Assembly: GCF_019733355.1 (NCBI RefSeq)
Contig: NZ_JAIHLQ010000009.1
Span: 62,001-126,000 of the forward strand
Reading direction: 5' to 3'
Source of the DNA: Pseudomonas baetica
GTDB lineage: Bacteria > Pseudomonadota > Gammaproteobacteria > Pseudomonadales > Pseudomonadaceae
DNA length: 64,000 bases
The notes under the pieces were generated by a model, which saw nothing but the letters and a program-made list of their open reading frames with translations, was not told the origin of the DNA and did no database searches. This document shows, piece after piece, positions 18,684 through 29,646 of this stretch. The stretch's first letter is position 1; every line of letters begins with the position of its first letter. Both the position numbers and the translations under genes were made by a program.

Positions 18684-19742
18684 ATGACGCAGATTTCCGA
18701 ACGCCTTCTGGTTCAAGCCCACCTCGATGCCAAACAGCCCAAACCGCTGACTGCCGAGGAGGAGGCCTACTACCGTTCCGCCATTGCCGCTGAGCTCAAG
18801 GCTCAGGACGCGGTGCTGGTGGCCCACTTTTATTGCGATCCGGTGATTCAGGCTCTGGCCGAAGAAACCGGCGGCTGTGTGTCCGACTCCCTGGAGATGG
18901 CCCGCTTCGGCAACGCCCACCCGGCCAAGACTGTAGTAGTCGCCGGTGTGAAGTTCATGGGCGAGACCGCGAAGATTCTCAATCCTGAAAAACGTGTGCT
19001 GATGCCAACCCTGGACGCGACGTGTTCGCTGGATCTGGGTTGCCCGGTCGACGAGTTTTCGGCGTTCTGCGATCAGCATCCGGAGCGCACGGTGGTGGTT
19101 TATGCCAACACCTCCGCCGCCGTTAAGGCTCGGGCTGACTGGGTCGTGACGTCGAGTTGCGCGCTGGAGATCGTCGAAAGCCTGATGGACAACGGCGAGA
19201 CCATCATCTGGGGGCCGGACAAGCATCTGGGCACCTACATCCAGCGCAAGACCGGCGCCGACATGCTGCTGTGGGACGGTGCTTGCATCGTTCACGAAGA
19301 GTTCAAGTCCAAGCAACTCGAAGACATGAAGGCGTTGTACCCGGACGCAGCCATTCTGGTGCACCCGGAATCGCCGACGGCGGTGATTGAACTGGCAGAC
19401 GCCGTTGGCTCTACCAGCCAGTTAATTGCTGCCGCGCAGAGCCTGCCGAACAAGACGCTGATCGTCGCCACCGACCGAGGTATCTTCTACAAGATGCAGC
19501 AGTTGTGCCCGGACAAGGTCTTCATTGAGGCGCCAACGGCCGGTAACGGCGCAGCGTGCCGCAGTTGCGCACATTGCCCGTGGATGGCCATGAACACCCT
19601 TGAGCGCACGCTCAAGAGCTTGAAGGAAGGGACGAACGAGATCTTTGTTGATCCGGCGCTGATTCCGCAGGCGATTCGGCCGCTCAAGCGCATGCTGGAT
19701 TTCACCCACGCGGCGCGGATGAAGTTGGCCGGTAACGCCTGA
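18684..19742 (+). CDS. nadA: Quinolinate synthase NadA
   Basis: [4Fe-4S] enzyme that condenses iminoaspartate with dihydroxyacetone phosphate to quinolinate in de novo NAD synthesis. It has 352 residues from the ATG at 18684 ([15 protein letters not shown]). Cluster-ligand and active-site regions are visible: [34 protein letters not shown] and the C-terminal [16 protein letters not shown]. It is monocistronic, next to tRNA-Lys, and ends in a REP doublet. Confidence 0.96.
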   Translation: MTQISERLLVQAHLDAKQPKPLTAEEEAYYRSAIAAELKAQDAVLVAHFYCDPVIQALAEETGGCVSDSLEMARFGNAHPAKTVVVAGVKFMGETAKILNPEKRVLMPTLDATCSLDLGCPVDEFSAFCDQHPERTVVVYANTSAAVKARADWVVTSSCALEIVESLMDNGETIIWGPDKHLGTYIQRKTGADMLLWDGACIVHEEFKSKQLEDMKALYPDAAILVHPESPTAVIELADAVGSTSQLIAAAQSLPNKTLIVATDRGIFYKMQQLCPDKVFIEAPTAGNGAACRSCAHCPWMAMNTLERTLKSLKEGTNEIFVDPALIPQAIRPLKRMLDFTHAARMKLAGNA

Positions 19743-19768
19743 GATCTTTCTGCTACGCAAAAAAACCT

Positions 19769-19856
19769 GGGGGAGCGGGCTTGCTCGCGAAAGCGGTGCC
19801 TCAGTCGACTCAAATAGAGACTGATACACCGCTTTCGCGAGCAAGCCCGCTCCCAC
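19769..19856. repeat. REP doublet (head-to-head)
   Basis: Inverted REP copies (GGGAGCGGGCTTGCTCGC and complement) lie in the 3' space between the convergent nadA and RDD genes. Confidence 0.92.
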
Positions 19857-19878
19857 TTTGGTTTTCAGTGTTTGGGAA

Positions 19879-20367
19879 TTATTTGTTCTTTTTAGGAATC
19901 CGGACGATGCGGGTATCGGAATAGATGTCATGCCACGTGCGTTTCTGCTTGTCGAACAGCGACCAGAAGAATCCCAGGCCCAGGCACAGCCACGACGCGA
20001 TCGACACCATAAACCGCAGCAACGCCTGCCACAGGCTGATTGCCGTGCCATTGCTGTTTTGCACACGAAGGCCCCATACCTGCATGCCCAGCGTCTGCCC
20101 GCCATGGGTCCAGAACTTGGCAAAGAACGCAAACAGCACCAGCAGCAACACCGTTGAGTACAGCGGATCGCCGTCCAGTTTCCCAGCGTCGGTCATCACG
20201 CGCAGGCGTTCTTCGCCGATGATTGCGGCCTGAATCATCTTGTAGATGCCGCCAGTGACGATCAGCAGGGCAGTACACAGCAGGAAGTCATAGAACATCG
20301 CTGCCAGTCGACGGCCAAGGCCAACGGCAGGAAAGTCGCCCTGGGGAGTGAGCAGATGTTTCGACAT
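19879..20367 (-). CDS. RDD-family inner-membrane protein
   Basis: A 162-residue membrane protein with about three hydrophobic helices (FYDFLLCTALLIVTGGIYKM; LYSTVLLLVLFAFFAKFW; MVSIASWLCLGLGFFWSLF). The RDD signature residues sit in GLGRRLAAMFYDFLL near 16-30 and in RTWHDIYSDTRIV near the end. Some RDD proteins have been linked to ion exchange, but the substrate here is unknown. The start MSKHLLTPQGDFP at 20367 is preferred over a 16-codon upstream extension. Its promoter side faces the terminator shared with csp. Confidence 0.85.
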   Translation of the reverse strand: MSKHLLTPQGDFPAVGLGRRLAAMFYDFLLCTALLIVTGGIYKMIQAAIIGEERLRVMTDAGKLDGDPLYSTVLLLVLFAFFAKFWTHGGQTLGMQVWGLRVQNSNGTAISLWQALLRFMVSIASWLCLGLGFFWSLFDKQKRTWHDIYSDTRIVRIPKKNK

Positions 20368-20417
20368 GGCAGCCTCTGGACGCAAATGGAAGCGCCATTT
20401 TACGGATTCGCGCACAC

Positions 20418-20452
20418 AAAAAAGCCCCTGATATCAATATCAGGGGCTTTTT
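20418..20452. terminator. Strong terminator of the cold-shock gene
   Basis: A 14-bp perfect palindrome (AAAGCCCCTGATAT / ATATCAGGGGCTTT) with a 2-base centre is flanked by A and T runs. On the minus strand it follows the csp stop, so it ends that transcript before the RDD gene. Confidence 0.93.
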
Positions 20453-20464
20453 CGTTACAGAAGA

Positions 20465-20677
20465 TCAGGCTTCTGCTTGTACTTCGTCAGCCTGCATGCC
20501 TTTCTGGCCCTGCACAGCAACGAAAGTCACTTTCTGGCCTTCTTTCAGGCTTTTGAAGCCGTTGCCCTGAATGGCACGGAAATGCACGAACAGATCCGGA
20601 CCGCTTTCTGGAGTGATAAAACCAAAACCTTTCTCGTCGTTAAACCACTTGACGGTACCGCTCTGACGTGTGGACAT
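20465..20677 (-). CDS. Cold-shock protein, CspA family
   Basis: A 70-residue OB-fold RNA chaperone beginning [19 protein letters not shown], with RNP1 (KGFGFI) and RNP2 (DLFVHF) intact. It destabilises RNA secondary structure. It resembles the CapB/CspD group of Pseudomonas; the exact paralogue cannot be fixed here. SD AAGGAAAT lies before the ATG. The upstream region suggests a leader of about 280 bases, typical of regulated cold-shock genes. Confidence 0.93.
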   Translation of the reverse strand: MSTRQSGTVKWFNDEKGFGFITPESGPDLFVHFRAIQGNGFKSLKEGQKVTFVAVQGQKGMQADEVQAEA

Positions 20678-21082
20678 TTCTTATTTCCTTTGACGCAAAA
20701 AATTGATGACAGTCTCCTTCTCATGAAAGAGTACTGGGGCTGGTTGCAGGAGAGTAAGAAGACGTCGAACGGGATGTAGCTAACTTGTAGGCTACTGCCC
20801 AGGTCACGATTCCAAGCTGACCCATGCAAACACAGTGGAGAAACTCTACGCCAACTTCGGGAGAAAAAACAAGCCCTGTGAAGTGCCCGGTTTTGCTGAG
20901 CTTGCAGGAACTTAATCGATTCGTTAGTACAGGCTTAGATGATGAGCTTGTTCAGTTGTTTTCGAACGTTATAAGCAACGTTCATATTCGAATCGATTGA
21001 TAGAGGATGCACTGTTTTATGGCGATTGCGTTACACATTAGTGCACGCATAACGCAATCGCGTTACTTATAGAAACAGTCAA
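20678..21082. other. Structured intergenic region between csp and gcvT
   Basis: No gene. It contains nested perfect inverted repeats: AATCGATTCG / CGAATCGATT (20914-20923, 20989-20998), GAACGTT / AACGTTC (20964-20970, 20977-20983), ACTGTTT / AAACAGT (21011-21017, 21073-21079) and GCGATTGCGTTA / TAACGCAATCGC (21022-21033, 21050-21061). The last right arm can also pair with GCGTTA at 21060-21065. A minus-strand TATAAC near 20971-20976 is a possible csp -10 box, implying a long leader. The repeats nearest gcvT may end its transcript, though no T-run is present. Confidence 0.6.
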
Positions 21083-22207
21083 TCAGCCGCGATAGTAGCG
21101 TTGTGGAACAAATGGCATTTTGCTTACAAGCATTTGCACCTTTTTCCCACGAACAATTGCCCAAACCGGTGTCTCAAGCGTGACATACGCGCTGTCGAGG
21201 TAACCCATCGCCAACGGCCCACCCAGGGTCGGTCCGAAGCCGCCGCTGCACACGCTGCCGATGATGTCGCCCGCCTCGTTGACGATTTCTGCGCCTTCAC
21301 GCACCGGCGTACGTTCCTGCGGCAGCAGGCCGACGCGCTTACGGGCGACGCCATTGTGTTGCTGTGCGAAAACGATCTCCGCCCCCGGGAAACCGCCGGC
21401 CCGCGCGCCATCGGCGCGACGTGGCTTGGAGATCGCCCACAGCAGGCTGGCTTCAATGGGTGTGGTTTGGGTGTTCATGTCGTGGCCGTACAGGCACAGG
21501 CCGGCTTCCAGGCGCAGCGAATCACGAGCGCCGAGGCCGATGGCCTGAACGTCCGGTTCAGCCAGCAAGGCGCGGGCGAGTTTTTCGGCATCGGTGGCCG
21601 GCACCGATATTTCGTAACCGTCTTCACCGGTGTAACCCGAACGGCTGACAAAGCAGTCGATGCCCAGCAGATTGACGCGGGCGAACTGCATAAAGGTCAT
21701 CTGCGCCACTTGCGGAGCAAGGCGCGCCAACACGGTGACGGCCGCCGGACCTTGCAGGGCGAGCAGGGCGCGCGCTTCGAACAGCTCCGTAATGGTGCAC
21801 TGATCGCCGATGTGTTTTTGCAGGTGAGCCAGATCCTGATCCTTGCACGCGGCGTTGACCACGAGGAACAACTCGTCGTTACCGAGGTTGGCCACCATCA
21901 GGTCATCGAGAATGCCGCCGCTCTCGTTGGTGAACATCGCGTAACGCTGCATGCCTACTGGCAGATCGATGATGTCTACAGGCACCAACGTTTCCAGGGC
22001 CTTGGCGGCATTGGCACCTGTCAGACGAATCTGGCCCATGTGCGAGACGTCGAACAGTCCGGCCTGCTCGCGGGTGTGTTGGTGTTCCTTCATCACGCCC
22101 AGCGGGTATTGCACCGGCATGTCGTAGCCGGCGAATGGCACCATGCGTGCGCCGAGTTCGATGTGCAGAGCGTGCAGCGGGGTTTTCGACAGTTGTTCGG
22201 TAGACAT
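21083..22207 (-). CDS. gcvT: Glycine cleavage system aminomethyltransferase GcvT
   Basis: T-protein, 374 residues, which transfers the aminomethyl carbon from lipoyl-H-protein to tetrahydrofolate. Family blocks [20 protein letters not shown] (about 22-41), [27 protein letters not shown] and the C-terminal barrel are intact. The start is [15 protein letters not shown] at 22207; the open frame continues upstream only by chance. It is the last gene of the gcvH-gcvP-sdaA-gcvT cluster, 41 bases after sdaA. Confidence 0.96.
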   Translation of the reverse strand: MSTEQLSKTPLHALHIELGARMVPFAGYDMPVQYPLGVMKEHQHTREQAGLFDVSHMGQIRLTGANAAKALETLVPVDIIDLPVGMQRYAMFTNESGGILDDLMVANLGNDELFLVVNAACKDQDLAHLQKHIGDQCTITELFEARALLALQGPAAVTVLARLAPQVAQMTFMQFARVNLLGIDCFVSRSGYTGEDGYEISVPATDAEKLARALLAEPDVQAIGLGARDSLRLEAGLCLYGHDMNTQTTPIEASLLWAISKPRRADGARAGGFPGAEIVFAQQHNGVARKRVGLLPQERTPVREGAEIVNEAGDIIGSVCSGGFGPTLGGPLAMGYLDSAYVTLETPVWAIVRGKKVQMLVSKMPFVPQRYYRG

Positions 22208-22248
22208 CTTCAACTCCTGAAAAATGTGCAGCCGCCGATGCGCAAGCA

Positions 22249-23625
<1,377 letters not shown>

Positions 23626-23686
23626 GAGTGGTTCTCCGGTTTCTTGTTATAGGAATTGGCGAAATATCAGGCTTGTAGCATTGCCT

Positions 23687-23773
23687 GTGGGAGCGGGCTT
23701 GCTCGCGAATTCGGTGGGTCATCCAATATAAATGTGACTGATTCACCGCATTCGCGAGCAAGCCCGCTCCCAC
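23687..23773. repeat. REP doublet (head-to-head) inside the gcv operon
   Basis: Two inverted REP copies lie between the gcvP stop (23828) and the sdaA start (23625). They are transcribed as part of the operon and could form a long hairpin affecting downstream expression. Confidence 0.92.
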
Positions 23774-23827
23774 ATTGGATCTGTGGTGTTGTTGAGAGTG
23801 GGGGCAAATAAATGCCCCCACACTGGT

Positions 23828-26680
23828 TTAAGCGTAGCTTTCGATCGACGGGCAGGCACAGACCAGGTTGCGGTCGCCAAACACGTTGTCGACGCGACCG
23901 ACCGGCGGCCAGTATTTGCCTTCGATCAACGACGCCACCGGATACACCGCTTGCTCGCGGCTGTACGGGTGAGTCCACTCGCCAACCAGTTCGGCTGCGG
24001 TGTGCGGCGCGTTCTTCAGCGGGTTGTCGTCCTTGTCCAAGGTGCCGTTTTCCACCGCGCGGATTTCTTCGCGGATGCGGATCATGGCGTCGCAGAAGCG
24101 GTCCAGTTCTTCTTTGGATTCGCTTTCGGTCGGCTCGATCATCAGCGTGCCGGCGACCGGGAACGACATGGTCGGGGCGTGGAAGCCGAAGTCGATCAGG
24201 CGCTTGGCAACGTCATCGACGCTGATGCCGCTGCTGTCTTTCAACGGGCGCAGATCAAGGATGCATTCGTGCGCCACCAGACCGTTGCTGCCGGTGTACA
24301 GCACTGGGTAGTGCTCTTCGAGGCGACGGGAAATGTAGTTGGCGTTGAGGATCGCCAGTTGCGAAGCGCGCTTGAGACCCGCACCGCCCATCATGCGAAT
24401 GTACATCCAGGTGATCGGCAGAATGCTCGCGCTGCCGAACGGTGCTGCGCAGACCGCGCCTTCCTTGCGCTCCATCTGGGCGTGGCCCGGCAGGAACGGC
24501 GTCAGGTGCGACTTGACGCCAATCGGGCCAACGCCCGGGCCGCCACCGCCGTGGGGGATGCAGAAGGTTTTGTGCAGGTTCAGGTGCGACACGTCGCCGC
24601 CGAACTTGCCCGGCGCGCAAAGGCCTACCATGGCATTCATGTTGGCGCCGTCGATGTACACCTGGCCGCCGTTGTCATGAATGATCCCGCAGATTTCGCG
24701 GATGCCTTCTTCGAACACGCCGTGGGTCGAGGGGTAGGTGATCATCAGCGCGGCGAGGTGTTCGCGGTGCTCGAGGGCTTTGGCGCGCAGGTCTTCGATG
24801 TCGACGTTACCGCGAGCGTCGCACGCGGTCACGACCACGCGCATGCCGGCCATATTGGCAGTGGCCGGGTTGGTGCCGTGGGCGGACGACGGGATCAGGC
24901 AGATGTCGCGACGGTCATCACCGCGGCTCTGGTGATAGGCACGGATCGCCAGCAGACCTGCGTATTCACCTTGCGAACCGGCGTTCGGTTGCAGCGAGAT
25001 CGAGTCGTAACCGGTGGCGGCGCAGAGCATCGCTTCCAGTTCGTCGGTCAGTTGCTGATAACCGGCGCTTTGTGCGGCTGGCGCGAACGGGTGCAGGGCG
25101 CCGAACTCGGCCCAGGTCACCGGGATCATTTCGCTGGCGGCGTTGAGTTTCATGGTGCACGAGCCCAGCGGGATCATGGTGCGATCCAGCGCCAGGTCCT
25201 TGTCCGCCAGTTTGCGCAGGTAGCGCATCAGCTCGGTTTCCGAGTGATAGCGGTTGAACACCGGGTGGCTGAGGATCGGCGACTGGCGTACCAGCGCAGC
25301 AGGAATGGTGCTCTGCACGGTGGCGGCGAGGGCGGCGAAGTCTGGCAGGGTTTTGCCGTCGGCGAAGACGCTCCACAGGGTTTCGATATCAGCCTGAGCG
25401 GTGGTTTCGTCAACCGACAGACCGACACGCTGAGCATCGACGACGCGCAGGTTGATCTGCTGGGCGTGAGCCTTGTCGTGCAGCGCAGCGGTTAGCGCGC
25501 CGGTAGCCACTGTCAGGGTGTCGAAGAAGCTTTCCTGCTCGACCTTCAGGCCCAGCGCAGTCAGGCCCTTGGCGAGAATCGCGGTCAGGTGATGCACGCG
25601 GTTGGCGATCTGGGTCAGGCCTTTCGGGCCGTGGTAGACGGCGTACATGCTGGCGATGTTGGCCAGCAGCACTTGCGCGGTGCAGATGTTGGAGGTGGCT
25701 TTCTCGCGACGGATGTGTTGCTCGCGGGTCTGCATCGCCAGACGCAGCGCTGGCTTGCCGAAACGGTCAACCGACACACCGACCAGACGGCCCGGCATGT
25801 CGCGCTTGTACGCATCTTTCGTCGAGAAGTAAGCCGCGTGCGGGCCACCGAAGCCCAGCGGCACGCCGAAACGTTGAGCGCTGCCGATAGCAACGTCAGC
25901 GCCGAACTCGCCTGGAGCGGTCAGCAGGGTCAGGGCCAGTAGATCGGCCGCCACGGCCACCAAAGCGTTGGCCGCGTGGAAGCGTTCGGTCAGTTCGCGG
26001 TAGTCGAACACATCACCGTTGCTGGCTGGGTATTGCAGCAGTGCGCCGAAGAATGGGGTGACGTCGGTCAGTTCACGCTCATCGCCCACCACAACGTCAA
26101 TGCCCAGCGGCTCGGCACGGGTGCGCAGCACGTCGAGGGTTTGCGGGTGGCTGTGGATCGAGGCGAAGAATTGGTGGCTGCCCTTGTTCTTGCTCAGGCG
26201 TTTGCAGAAGGTCATGGCTTCGGCAGCGGCGGTGGCTTCGTCGAGCAGGGACGCGTTGGCGATCGGCAGGCCGGTGAGGTCGCTGATCAGGGTCTGGAAG
26301 TTCAGCAGCGCTTCGAGGCGACCCTGGGAAATTTCTGGTTGGTACGGGGTGTAAGCGGTGTACCAGGCCGGGTTTTCCAGGAGGTTACGCAGGATCGGCG
26401 ACGGCGTGTGGCAGTTGTAGTAGCCCTGGCCGATGTAGGTTTTGAACAACTGGTTTTTGCCAGCGATGGATTTGATCATCGCTAGGGCGTCGGCTTCGCT
26501 CAGGCCGTCGTCCATGCCGAGCACGCTGGTGCCCTTGATGCTTTTCGGGATGACGCTGGCGCTCAGGGCTTCAAGCGAATCGAACCCCAGGCTGTTGAGC
26601 ATGGCTTGTTCGTCACCGGCGCGCGGGCCGATGTGACGGGCGATGAATTCGTTGGCGGTGCCAAGGTTTACTTGAGTCAT
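23828..26680 (-). CDS. gcvP: Glycine dehydrogenase (decarboxylating) GcvP
   Basis: P-protein, 950 residues, PLP-dependent, decarboxylating glycine onto lipoyl-H-protein. The fused alpha-beta form is complete: [14 protein letters not shown] at the N-terminus, and the PLP-lysine region [18 protein letters not shown] about residue 695-715. The start ATG is 11 bases after the gcvH stop with an AGGAG-type SD, so the two are translationally linked. Confidence 0.97.
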   Translation of the reverse strand: MTQVNLGTANEFIARHIGPRAGDEQAMLNSLGFDSLEALSASVIPKSIKGTSVLGMDDGLSEADALAMIKSIAGKNQLFKTYIGQGYYNCHTPSPILRNLLENPAWYTAYTPYQPEISQGRLEALLNFQTLISDLTGLPIANASLLDEATAAAEAMTFCKRLSKNKGSHQFFASIHSHPQTLDVLRTRAEPLGIDVVVGDERELTDVTPFFGALLQYPASNGDVFDYRELTERFHAANALVAVAADLLALTLLTAPGEFGADVAIGSAQRFGVPLGFGGPHAAYFSTKDAYKRDMPGRLVGVSVDRFGKPALRLAMQTREQHIRREKATSNICTAQVLLANIASMYAVYHGPKGLTQIANRVHHLTAILAKGLTALGLKVEQESFFDTLTVATGALTAALHDKAHAQQINLRVVDAQRVGLSVDETTAQADIETLWSVFADGKTLPDFAALAATVQSTIPAALVRQSPILSHPVFNRYHSETELMRYLRKLADKDLALDRTMIPLGSCTMKLNAASEMIPVTWAEFGALHPFAPAAQSAGYQQLTDELEAMLCAATGYDSISLQPNAGSQGEYAGLLAIRAYHQSRGDDRRDICLIPSSAHGTNPATANMAGMRVVVTACDARGNVDIEDLRAKALEHREHLAALMITYPSTHGVFEEGIREICGIIHDNGGQVYIDGANMNAMVGLCAPGKFGGDVSHLNLHKTFCIPHGGGGPGVGPIGVKSHLTPFLPGHAQMERKEGAVCAAPFGSASILPITWMYIRMMGGAGLKRASQLAILNANYISRRLEEHYPVLYTGSNGLVAHECILDLRPLKDSSGISVDDVAKRLIDFGFHAPTMSFPVAGTLMIEPTESESKEELDRFCDAMIRIREEIRAVENGTLDKDDNPLKNAPHTAAELVGEWTHPYSREQAVYPVASLIEGKYWPPVGRVDNVFGDRNLVCACPSIESYA

Positions 26681-26691
26681 GACAGGTCTCC

Positions 26692-27075
26692 TCAGGCTTC
26701 GGCTTGGGCTTTGATCAGACGGTCGTAGGCGTCTTGATCGAGCAGTTTGGCGACGGCCGAAGCATCGGCTGGCTGGAAGCGGAAGAACCAGCCTTCGCCC
26801 AGCGGATCTTCGTTGACCAGCTCAGGGCTGTCTTCCAGCGCTGGGTTGGTGGCCAGGACTTCACCGTCGAGGGGCATGTATACGCCGCTGGCGGCTTTCA
26901 CTGATTCCACGGTGGCGGCTTCAGCGCCTTTCTCGTAAGCCTGCAACTCAGGCAGTTGCACGAACACCACGTCGCCCAAGGCGTTCTGCGCGAAAGCAGT
27001 GATGCCGACAGTAACGCTGCCGTCAGCTTCAGTGCGCAGCCATTCGTGATCTTCAGTAAAACGCAACTCGCTCAT
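26692..27075 (-). CDS. gcvH: Glycine cleavage system H protein GcvH
   Basis: Lipoyl carrier of 127 residues. The lipoylated lysine lies in [18 protein letters not shown] (about residue 60). It shuttles the aminomethyl group between GcvP and GcvT. It is the first gene of the operon, behind a sigma54 promoter (27161-27176) and GcsR-like operators. SD GAGGAG lies 6 bases before the ATG. Confidence 0.97.
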   Translation of the reverse strand: MSELRFTEDHEWLRTEADGSVTVGITAFAQNALGDVVFVQLPELQAYEKGAEAATVESVKAASGVYMPLDGEVLATNPALEDSPELVNEDPLGEGWFFRFQPADASAVAKLLDQDAYDRLIKAQAEA

Positions 27076-27160
27076 GGAAACTCCTCAGGGGGCCAGACTC
27101 GTCTGGTGGACGCGGTGGAAGGCTTGGGGCGGTAAAGCCCTTATTTATGAGGGGTTAGTT

Positions 27161-27176
27161 AGCAAGAACACGGCCA
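27161..27176 (-). promoter_or_regulatory. Sigma54 (-24/-12) promoter of the gcv operon
   Basis: Read on the minus strand: TGGCCGT, 4 bases, TTGCT. It has GG at -24 and GC at -12 with correct spacing, against the consensus TGGCACG-N4-TTGCW. It lies about 85 bases before gcvH. Confidence 0.85.
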
Positions 27177-27179
27177 ATG

Positions 27180-27208
27180 TTGATTTATCTTTATAAATCA
27201 ATGATTTG
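27180..27208. promoter_or_regulatory. IHF-like site and overlapping 9-bp palindrome
   Basis: AATCAATGATTTG at 27196-27208 fits the IHF consensus WATCARNNNNTTR without mismatch. It overlaps a perfect inverted repeat TTGATTTAT / ATAAATCAA at 27180-27201. The position between the sigma54 promoter and the activator sites is where IHF bending is expected. Confidence 0.65.
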
Positions 27209-27240
27209 AGAGTTTTGTGTTGATTGAGTGATGGCGCGTC

Positions 27241-27258
27241 TGTAGCGAAATCGCTACA
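27241..27258. promoter_or_regulatory. GcsR-like operator 1
   Basis: TGTAGCG-AAAT-CGCTACA is a perfect 7+7 palindrome close to the GcsR consensus TGTAACG-N4-CGTTCCG as I recall it for P. aeruginosa. Confidence 0.65.
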
Positions 27259-27321
27259 GCGTAGGGCAAGGAAAAAAGCTTAACGGGATCAAAGCCTTGC
27301 ACAGCGGTGATCAGAGGAGTG

Positions 27322-27358
27322 TGTAGCGATATCGTTCCGCTGTAGCGCTTTCAGTACA
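27322..27358. promoter_or_regulatory. GcsR-like operators 2 and 3 in tandem
   Basis: TGTAGCG-ATAT-CGTTCCG (27322-27339) matches the recalled GcsR consensus at 13 of 14 positions. TGTAGCG-CTTT-CAGTACA (27341-27358) follows after one base. They lie 160-200 bases upstream of the promoter. Confidence 0.7.
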
Positions 27359-27406
27359 GATGCAGGTCGTTTTTGAGCGGATTTTAAAATCCGGAGCATT
27401 ACCCCT

Positions 27407-27494
27407 GTGGGAGCGGGCGTGCTCGCGAAGACGCTGGATCAGGTGAAATCTATGGCGACTGACACGACGCCTTCGCGAGCAAGCCCGCTCCCAC
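27407..27494. repeat. REP doublet (head-to-head)
   Basis: Inverted REP copies between the gcsR stop and the gcv control region. The left copy reads GGGCGTGCTCGC. The flanks CCCTGTGGG / CCCACAGGG extend the symmetry. Confidence 0.92.
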
Positions 27495-27513
27495 AGGGTT
27501 GATCGAGCAAGGC

Positions 27514-29022
27514 TTAAAGTTTGTTGGAGATGCCGTACTTGCGCAGTCGATGGGCGATGGCCGTGTGCGAGGTTTGCAGGCGACTGGCCAGTTGGCGGGT
27601 CGAGGGGTAGCTGACGTAGAGTTTTTCCAGCAGCGATTTCTCGAAGGCTTCGACCGCTTGTTCGAGGCTGTCGACGTCGCTGTCGGTCTGACGCGCGACC
27701 GAGGTCCCTGCGATGTCGAGGTCGCCGATATCCACCAGACTGCTTTCGCAAATCGCGGCGGCGCGGAAAATCACGTTCTGCAACTGGCGGACATTGCCCG
27801 GCCAACGGTTGCCGAGCAGCGCCGGGTAAGTACCGGGGGCGAGGCGACAGACCGGGCGCTGAATCTGCGCACACGCCTGCTGCATGAAATAACGCGCCAG
27901 CAACAGAATGTCCTGACCGCGCTCTCGCAGTGGCGGCACTTCGACGTTAAGCACGTTGAGGCGATAGAACAGGTCTTCGCGAAACAGCCCCTCGCTGACC
28001 ATTTTTTCCAGATCGCGGTGGGTGGCGCTGAGGATGCGTACGTTGACCTTCACCTCGCGATCACCGCCGACCCGGCGGAAGCTGCCGTCATTCAAGAAGC
28101 GCAGCAGTTTTGCCTGCAAGTACGGCGACATCTCGCCGATCTCGTCGAGGAACACCGTGCCTTGGTTGGCCAGCTCCATCAGCCCCGGTTTGCCACCGCG
28201 TGCCGCGCCAGTAAAGGCGCCGGGGGCGTAGCCGAACAGTTCGCTTTCGGCGAGGTTTTCCGGCAGGGCCGCGCAGTTGAGTGCGAGAAACGGCGCGCTG
28301 TGCCGTGCACTGATGGCGTGGCAGGCGCGGGCCACCAGTTCTTTACCGGTGCCGGTTTCGCCTTGGATCAGCAACGGCGCATCAAGGGCGGCAACGCGCT
28401 GTGCGCGAGCCTTGAGGGTGCGGATTGCCGGGGATTCACCAAGCAGCGCGTCGAAGCCCTCGGCGTGGTCGTGGTGCAGCGCCGAGAGCTGTTCGCCGAT
28501 GCGGTTGGGTTGATACAAGGTGAGCAGGGCGCCAGCGTCGGTGATCGGCGTGGCGTCGAGTAATAGCGTCTGGCCGTTGACGGTGATCTCGCGCAGCGGC
28601 AGGCGGAAGCCGTTTTCGAGCAACGTGTCGAGCAGGCCCGGATCGTTGAACAGCTCAGCAACAGTTTCACCGGCCGGTTCGCGACCGTACAACGCAATCA
28701 GCGCCGGATTGGCCAGCAGCACCTTGCCGGCGCCGTCGAGGGCCAGCACCGGGTCAGTCATCGCCGCGAGCAGCGCATCAAGCTGCAAGTGCCGGCGCTG
28801 GCCCGGGAGGATGTCGACCACTTTCACCGCTTGCACACCGTGCACGCTGAACAGCGCGTCACGCAGTTCCTCCAGCACCTCAGGGCTCAACGTCGGGGCG
28901 TCGATGTAGACGTTCGGCGGGATCATTTCCACCGCATCCAGATTGAGATTGCGCCCACCGAGCAGGGCCAGGACTTCCTGGGTGATGCCGACGCGGTCGA
29001 TGAAGCTGACGTGGATACGCAT
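27514..29022 (-). CDS. gcsR: Sigma54-dependent activator GcsR (TyrR-like)
   Basis: Enhancer-binding protein of 502 residues. Domains in order: an N-terminal ACT domain (RIHVSFIDRVGITQEVLALL, about 2-70), a PAS domain (about 80-185), an AAA+ domain with Walker A GETGTGKE and the sigma54-contact motif GAFTGA (about 265), and a C-terminal helix-turn-helix (TRQLASRLQTSHTAIAHRLR). The GAFTGA loop separates it from E. coli TyrR. In P. aeruginosa the orthologue GcsR activates the gcv2 operon in response to glycine, and here the operon lies directly downstream with matching sites. No strong SD is visible before the ATG at 29022. Confidence 0.92.
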   Translation of the reverse strand: MRIHVSFIDRVGITQEVLALLGGRNLNLDAVEMIPPNVYIDAPTLSPEVLEELRDALFSVHGVQAVKVVDILPGQRRHLQLDALLAAMTDPVLALDGAGKVLLANPALIALYGREPAGETVAELFNDPGLLDTLLENGFRLPLREITVNGQTLLLDATPITDAGALLTLYQPNRIGEQLSALHHDHAEGFDALLGESPAIRTLKARAQRVAALDAPLLIQGETGTGKELVARACHAISARHSAPFLALNCAALPENLAESELFGYAPGAFTGAARGGKPGLMELANQGTVFLDEIGEMSPYLQAKLLRFLNDGSFRRVGGDREVKVNVRILSATHRDLEKMVSEGLFREDLFYRLNVLNVEVPPLRERGQDILLLARYFMQQACAQIQRPVCRLAPGTYPALLGNRWPGNVRQLQNVIFRAAAICESSLVDIGDLDIAGTSVARQTDSDVDSLEQAVEAFEKSLLEKLYVSYPSTRQLASRLQTSHTAIAHRLRKYGISNKL

Positions 29023-29122
29023 GGGGCGGTTCAGTGATCTGCAATGCGGAGGGTGGCAAGTATGCCTTGGGGCGGGGCAATGGTGAAATCGGCGGCGATT
29101 TTCCGGTCGATCTGGTTGCCCT

Positions 29123-29209
29123 GTGGGAGCGAGCCTGCTTGCGAATGCCGTGGCTCAGCCACATTGATATCGCCGGACACGACGTCGTCGCGAGCGAGCT
29201 CTCTCCCAC
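29123..29209. repeat. REP doublet, diverged
   Basis: Head-to-head REP copies with several substitutions (GGGAGCGAGCCTGCTTGC; right arm GCGAGCTCTCTCCCAC), between gcsR and the DUF5064 gene. Confidence 0.8.
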
Positions 29210-29221
29210 AGGGACGCCGGG

Positions 29222-29584
29222 TTATTCGAGGTGTTCGGGCTTCACCGGGTCCCCGGATTTCATATTCAACTGCACCCGCACATCTTCAAACATCGCGTCG
29301 TAGTGCTTGTGCACCGAGCCAATGCTGGCATGCGTCTTGGGAATCCCGTACTTCTCGGCAATTCTGGTCACATCTCTGGCGAAGTTGTAGGCCTGATCCT
29401 TGGGCAGGAAGAACGTCTCTTTCATGTCCTTGCCCTGAATGCTGCCGTGCATCGTGAACTGCATTCCTTTGCCCTCTTTGGGATCGGTGAACACTTCGTA
29501 GTCAAGGCATAGGTCGTAGCTGACATCGTCCTTGTTCAGCGCGTGCCGTTCGATGTGCAGATGACCGGGTACAAACTGGGCCAT
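29222..29584 (-). CDS. DUF5064-family protein
   Basis: A 120-residue soluble protein starting MAQFVPGHLHIERHALNKDD, with a central block ETFFLPKDQAYNFARDVTRI. It matches, from memory, the Pseudomonas-restricted DUF5064 family. No catalytic motif, signal peptide or membrane segment is visible. SD AGGAGAG lies before the ATG. It lies directly after the arc operon and could be co-transcribed with arcC, but a GGGCAG/CTGCCC hairpin at 29613-29633 lies between. Function is unknown. Confidence 0.75.
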   Translation of the reverse strand: MAQFVPGHLHIERHALNKDDVSYDLCLDYEVFTDPKEGKGMQFTMHGSIQGKDMKETFFLPKDQAYNFARDVTRIAEKYGIPKTHASIGSVHKHYDAMFEDVRVQLNMKSGDPVKPEHLE

Positions 29585-29612
29585 GGATCTCTCCTTTCAA
29601 GGCATGGGAGAA

Positions 29613-29633
29613 GGGCAGACCTTACGCCTGCCC
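29613..29633 (-). terminator. Hairpin after arcC
   Basis: A 6-bp GC-rich stem (GGGCAG / CTGCCC) with a 9-nt loop lies after the arcC stop on the minus strand. It is followed by TTCTCCC, a weak T-run; partial termination is plausible. Confidence 0.4.
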
Positions 29634-29646
29634 CCGGAGTTTCTGA

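Noticed and set aside
23783..25495. 570-codon open frame opposite gcvP
   Set aside because: Shadow of gcvP with low-complexity composition and no recognisable domain.
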